The notes beneath the pieces are model-generated. The model worked only from the letters and a program-made list of their open reading frames with translations. It did not search any database and was not told where the DNA came from. The position numbers and the translations under genes were made by a program. From positions 1 to 50,609 of the forward strand of contig CAMAQS010000009.1 of assembly GCA_945860565.1 (NCBI GenBank): a stretch of DNA of 50,609 nucleotides. Reading direction: 5' to 3'. Each line of letters opens with the position of its first letter. The first letter of the stretch is position 1. The DNA is from Chitinophaga pinensis (GTDB lineage: Bacteria; Bacteroidota; Bacteroidia; NS11-12g; UBA955). Of the stretch, positions 46,697 to 50,609 are shown one piece after another.

Positions 46697-47956
46697 CTAA
46701 CCTATCATTCCAACAGCCACCGTTTCGTTGGAAATCGGATCCACCAAAATAAACGATCCTGTTTGCCTATTTTCCGTGTAAACATCGTAAAATAGTGTTT
46801 CGTTTAACTTTAATTTTGCCCGAAAAATATCGTTTAACGTAATTTGAGATTCATTCTCTTCTAATGGAATCTGATTCAAAGTATGAACATCCATTAAGTG
46901 CAAAATTTCACTGATTTTACATCTTAATGTCCGTGTTCCTATTCTGAAAATATAAGTCGTTTTTAAATTTAGATTTCGCTCATTGAACCAACACATCGTC
47001 GCCAATACCTCATTCGATTCATTGGGCATTTCTGCCGATTTTGTAAACAAATCCCCCCGACTAATATCCAACTCTCTGTCCAAAGTAAATGTTACCGACA
47101 AAGGAGATACCGCAACCTCTAATTGCTTTGAGCCACAATAAATTTCTTTGATTTTTGCAGTTTGGTTCGAAGGCAGAATGACTACTTCATCCCCAATTGA
47201 AAATTCACCTCCGTCTATCCTTCCGGCATATCCCCTAAAATCATGAAATTCAGTTGAGTGCGGACGAATGATGGTTTGTACAAAAATCCGAGCGGCTGTT
47301 TTGGATTCCTGGTGTTCTATGTTCAACGATTCCAATGTTTCCAACAAAGGCAATCCTTTATACCAATCCATATTCAAAGAACGATCTACCACATTATCCC
47401 CATGCAATGCAGATATGGGAATGTACTGAATATGATGGTGATTAAATTGAGCCGTGAGTATCTCAAAATCCGCCTTAATGTTCTCAAAGGTTTCCTCATT
47501 GTACTCCATTAAATCCATTTTGTTGATACAAACCAGCAAATGAGGAATATTTAACAACGTGGCGATATATGTGTGTCTTCTCGTCTGCTCCACAACCCCT
47601 TTTCTGGCATCTATCAATATAAGTGCTGCATTTGCCGTAGACGCACCCGTAATCATGTTACGCGTGTATTGTATGTGCCCTGGAGTATCTGCAATGATAA
47701 ACTTGCGTTTTGGAGTTGAAAAGTAACGGTAAGCCACATCGATGGTGATGCCTTGGGTGCGTTCATCCTTTAATCCATCCGTAAGCAAAGAAAAATCGAT
47801 TTGCTGATTTCCTTTTTTTTCACTGCTGGCAATGATGTTTTCCATTTGGTCAGTATAAACCGATTTTGAATCATAAAGCAATCGACCTATGAGGGTACTT
47901 TTACCATCGTCCACACTACCCGCAGTGGTAAATCTTACTATATTTGAGTGTTCCAT
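46697..47956 (-). CDS. cysN: Sulfate adenylyltransferase subunit 1
   Basis: FTTAGSVDDGKSTLIGRLLYDSK, DTPGHIQYTRNMITGAS, INKMDLM; downstream of cysD. Confidence 0.96.
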   Translation of the reverse strand: MEHSNIVRFTTAGSVDDGKSTLIGRLLYDSKSVYTDQMENIIASSEKKGNQQIDFSLLTDGLKDERTQGITIDVAYRYFSTPKRKFIIADTPGHIQYTRNMITGASTANAALILIDARKGVVEQTRRHTYIATLLNIPHLLVCINKMDLMEYNEETFENIKADFEILTAQFNHHHIQYIPISALHGDNVVDRSLNMDWYKGLPLLETLESLNIEHQESKTAARIFVQTIIRPHSTEFHDFRGYAGRIDGGEFSIGDEVVILPSNQTAKIKEIYCGSKQLEVAVSPLSVTFTLDRELDISRGDLFTKSAEMPNESNEVLATMCWFNERNLNLKTTYIFRIGTRTLRCKISEILHLMDVHTLNQIPLEENESQITLNDIFRAKLKLNETLFYDVYTENRQTGSFILVDPISNETVAVGMIG

Positions 47957-47969
47957 TCTTTGGCTTAAA

Positions 47970-48875
47970 TTAAAAATAGCCTAATTTTTTTCTATCTTCC
48001 ATGGCTGTTTCCGACCTGCGATCGTCTGCGCGGGTGCCTCTTTCTGTGGTATGTGTAGCTGAAATTTCACGAATAATCTCTGTAATAGTGCTGGCTTCAG
48101 ACAAAACCGCGCCAGTTATTGGCATGTCTCCACAGGTTCTATATCTTACAATTTTCTTTTCTATTTTCTCGGATTCTCGCAAGGTAACCCAAGGACAATT
48201 TGCAATCCATTGTCCGTTGCGCAAAAACACCTCTCTTTCATGAGAAAAGTATAGATTGGGAATGTCTAATTCCTCTTGCAAAATATATTGCCAAACATCC
48301 AATTCAGTCCAGTTTGAAATGGGGAAAATACGAAAATGTTCCCCTTCATTCTTTAAACCATTAAAGAGGGTCCACAATTCGGGACGTTGTTTTTTGGGAT
48401 TCCATTGTCCGAATTCATCGCGGTGAGAAAATACCCTTTCTTTTGCCCTCGCTTTTTCTTCATCTCTTCTTGCACCGCCAATGCATGCATCAAATTTGTG
48501 TTCTTCAATGGCATCCAATAATGTCACGGTTTGCAATGCATTGCGGTTTGCATTAAAACCAACTTCTTCTTTTACTCTGCCCTCATTGATAGACTCTTGA
48601 ACCGACGCAACCACTAATTTTACATTGAGTTTTTCCACCAATTTATCTCTAAATTCTATTGTTTCAGGGAAATTGTGACCGGTGTCGATGTGCATCAAAG
48701 TAAAGGGAATGTTGCTCGGCCAAAACGCTTTGTACGCCAAATGCGTCACGACAATACTATCCTTCCCCCCAGAAAAAAGAATCACTGGATGTTCAAATTG
48801 AGCACATGTTTCCCGGATAATAAAAATGGCTTCCGCTTCTAATTCTTGGAGGTGTTTTTGTTGATTTAAATTCAT
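47970..48875 (-). CDS. cysD: Sulfate adenylyltransferase subunit 2
   Basis: VILFSGGKDSIVVTHLAYKAFWP, DTGHNFPETIEFRD, GGARRDEEKARAKERVFS. Confidence 0.97.
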   Translation of the reverse strand: MNLNQQKHLQELEAEAIFIIRETCAQFEHPVILFSGGKDSIVVTHLAYKAFWPSNIPFTLMHIDTGHNFPETIEFRDKLVEKLNVKLVVASVQESINEGRVKEEVGFNANRNALQTVTLLDAIEEHKFDACIGGARRDEEKARAKERVFSHRDEFGQWNPKKQRPELWTLFNGLKNEGEHFRIFPISNWTELDVWQYILQEELDIPNLYFSHEREVFLRNGQWIANCPWVTLRESEKIEKKIVRYRTCGDMPITGAVLSEASTITEIIREISATHTTERGTRADDRRSETAMEDRKKLGYF

Positions 48876-49471
48876 GCAATATTTAATATTTGCGGTTCTA
48901 AGGTCTGAAGTATTTTATCTACAGACTCAGAAATACTCAATTTATTTGTTTGGATGTGTATATCAGCGTGTATAGGGACTTCAAATGGAGAACTTATGCC
49001 GGTAAATTCAGGAATGAGGCCATTTCTGGCTTTTTGATACAGTCCTTTTACATCTCTATTTTCACATTCATCGAGGGTGCAATCAATGTAAATTTCTCTA
49101 AACCAATCGTTTCCAATGATATTGCGCGCTATCTCTCTGTCTTTGTTTAGGGGGGATATGAAAGCGGTGATAACGATATTTCCGGTTTGGCAAAAAAGTT
49201 TTGTAACTTCCGCAACACGACGAATGTTTTCGGTTCGGTCTTCTACAGAAAATCCCAAATCCTTGTTTAATCCTTGACGTACATTGTCACCATCCAAAAC
49301 TATTACATGAAATCCTTTATCGAACCATTCTTTTGAAATGGCATTTGCCAGGGTACTTTTGCCTGAACCACTCAAACCTGTCATCCACAGCACCATGGGT
49401 AGGTGTTTGTTTCGATGGATATAATGACTGGTATTAATCTGATAGTCTTGCGTTAAGAGATTCTTCTGCAT
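48872..49471 (-). CDS. cysC: Adenylylsulfate kinase
   Basis: LWMTGLSGSGKSTLANAI, VLDGDNVRQGLNKDLGFS..DRTENIRRVAEV. Confidence 0.96.
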   Translation of the reverse strand: MQKNLLTQDYQINTSHYIHRNKHLPMVLWMTGLSGSGKSTLANAISKEWFDKGFHVIVLDGDNVRQGLNKDLGFSVEDRTENIRRVAEVTKLFCQTGNIVITAFISPLNKDREIARNIIGNDWFREIYIDCTLDECENRDVKGLYQKARNGLIPEFTGISSPFEVPIHADIHIQTNKLSISESVDKILQTLEPQILNIA

Positions 49472-49682
49472 GTTTTACTCTTCCTATTCGTATATGTTTA
49501 AACCAAACCCGTTCGTGTATATAATACAATACCATTTTTGTAAATACTTCAAATCCACCAATGGCCATACCTATTTTTACGGAGCCCGTAACGAAATAAG
49601 AGACAATCATGGTGTCGATGGTGCCCACAATTCTCCAAGAGATGGTTTTTAGAAGATGCCTAACTTTGTCCGTGTTGTCCAT
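49434..49682 (-). CDS. DUF2061 membrane protein
   Basis: LLKTISWRIVGTIDTMIVSYFVTGSVKIGMAIGGFEVFTKMVLYYIHERVWFK; in the sulfate-activation cluster. Confidence 0.92.
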   Translation of the reverse strand: MDNTDKVRHLLKTISWRIVGTIDTMIVSYFVTGSVKIGMAIGGFEVFTKMVLYYIHERVWFKHIRIGRVKHAEESLNARLSD

Positions 49683-50469
49683 ATACTTTTTTAGATCTTG
49701 TTATAAATTGAGGATTCACCAAACTTTGTTTATTGTATAAAATTTCTTTGTTATCTGTAATGTCAGCAAGCGAGCATCCTGCATTCAACGCTATCGCATG
49801 GGCTGCAGCAGTATCCCATTCCATGGTGGTTCCAAAGCGCGGATACTCATTGGCTGTTCCTTCAGCCACCATGCATATTTTCAAACTTGAACCCATGGGA
49901 ATTAGATTTACATTCATTCCACTTTGTTCTAATCTTTGGATATAATTTAGTGTAGTTTCATTTTGATGAGAACGGCTTATGGCAATGGTATAATCAGAAT
50001 TTGTTTCAGCAAAAGGCAATTTAATTCCTTGTTTTACAATGCTTTCTGGAGTAGAATCCGCGTTTGTGATGGTTTTAAAGGATGATTCATTGTTTGTAAA
50101 GTACAAAACATTCATCGCAGGGGCGTACACCACGCCAAAAACAGGAATGCCTTGTTTTGCGAGAGCAATATTCACAGTAAATTCTCCGTTTTTGTTAATG
50201 AATTCGCGGGTGCCATCAATTGGATCAATCAACCAACACAAATCCCAATGCTGACGAACCGAATAGTCTAAATTCACTGCTTCTTCTGTGATAAACGGAA
50301 TGTCAGGAAATTCATTAAACAATTCCGCTCTAATTAAATCATTTGCCATTCTATCGGCATTGGTAACAGGCGAATCATCGGTTTTATAAGAAACCTCGGT
50401 GAAGCCATCATAGATTTCCATGATTGCATTTCCTGCTTTTAATGTAATTTCCAATACTTCCAACAACAT
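49660..50469 (-). CDS. cysQ: 3'(2'),5'-bisphosphate nucleotidase CysQ
   Basis: YKTDDSPVTNADRMAND, PFITEE, WLIDPIDGTREFI, WDTAAAHAIALNAG. Confidence 0.95.
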   Translation of the reverse strand: MLLEVLEITLKAGNAIMEIYDGFTEVSYKTDDSPVTNADRMANDLIRAELFNEFPDIPFITEEAVNLDYSVRQHWDLCWLIDPIDGTREFINKNGEFTVNIALAKQGIPVFGVVYAPAMNVLYFTNNESSFKTITNADSTPESIVKQGIKLPFAETNSDYTIAISRSHQNETTLNYIQRLEQSGMNVNLIPMGSSLKICMVAEGTANEYPRFGTTMEWDTAAAHAIALNAGCSLADITDNKEILYNKQSLVNPQFITRSKKVYGQHGQS

Positions 50470-50476
50470 GAGAATT

Positions 50477-50484
50477 CAAAATTA
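50477..50484 (-). promoter_or_regulatory. Candidate -7 element (TAATTTTG on the minus strand) for cysQ
   Basis: CAAAATTA on + strand; 7 nt upstream of the cysQ ATG; no clear -33 element seen. Confidence 0.5.
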
Positions 50485-50583
50485 ATTCAACTCCTACTAA
50501 ATTTATAGGAATTCACAATTAGATAACACATCTTAACAAAAACATAAACATTTGATTAAACTAAATTTCCATAATTTCGGGGC

Positions 50584-50609
50584 GTGTTAACACAGAAAGC
50601 AAAATATGC
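50584..50609 (+). CDS. Possible 5' start of an Rrf2-family regulator (runs off the right edge)
   Basis: GTG TTA ACA CAG AAA GCA AAA TAT GC = (M)LTQKAKYA.., similar to the typical ML[ST]KKAKYA start of Rrf2 proteins; preceded by TTTG-N17-TAATTTCG. Only 8 codons visible. Confidence 0.35.

Overview
This 50.6 kb window looks like a core chromosomal segment of a Bacteroidota (Bacteroidetes) genome. It has AT-rich TAnnTTTG-type promoters, type IX secretion cargo and a PorW/SprE homologue, and an atpG-A-H-F-E-B operon next to atpZ and bactofilin. I recognise a partial recG at the left edge, mlaE/mlaF-like genes, parA/parB, a Bax inhibitor-1 family protein, a giant T9SS type-B cargo, a GT9 glycosyltransferase, tRNA-Met(CAT), an MBL-fold exonuclease, pdxA, an M17 aminopeptidase, a tandem-fused double D-Ala-D-Ala-ligase-like gene followed by a PASTA gene, a T9SS type-A cargo, a seven-CXXCH cytochrome/TPR lipoprotein, an orphan CoA-transferase B subunit, NDH-2, an M20 dipeptidase, relA/spoT, the F1Fo operon, sprE/porW, a class A PBP, creD, rpmE2 and a cysQ-DUF2061-cysC-cysD-cysN sulfate-activation cluster. 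I saw no CRISPR array, IS element or prophage. The most unusual non-coding structure is at 45.53-46.26 kb: a 14-bp perfect hairpin, a roughly 190-nt structured element with a possible pseudoknot, and a 14-bp minisatellite of 11 contiguous copies. Also notable are a 24-bp tandem array ending in an inverted copy at 14.12-14.23 kb, a 9-bp hairpin between atpE and atpF, and several TAnnTTTG promoters placed so close to start codons that they imply leaderless mRNAs. All calls come from reading the sequence; no searches were run.
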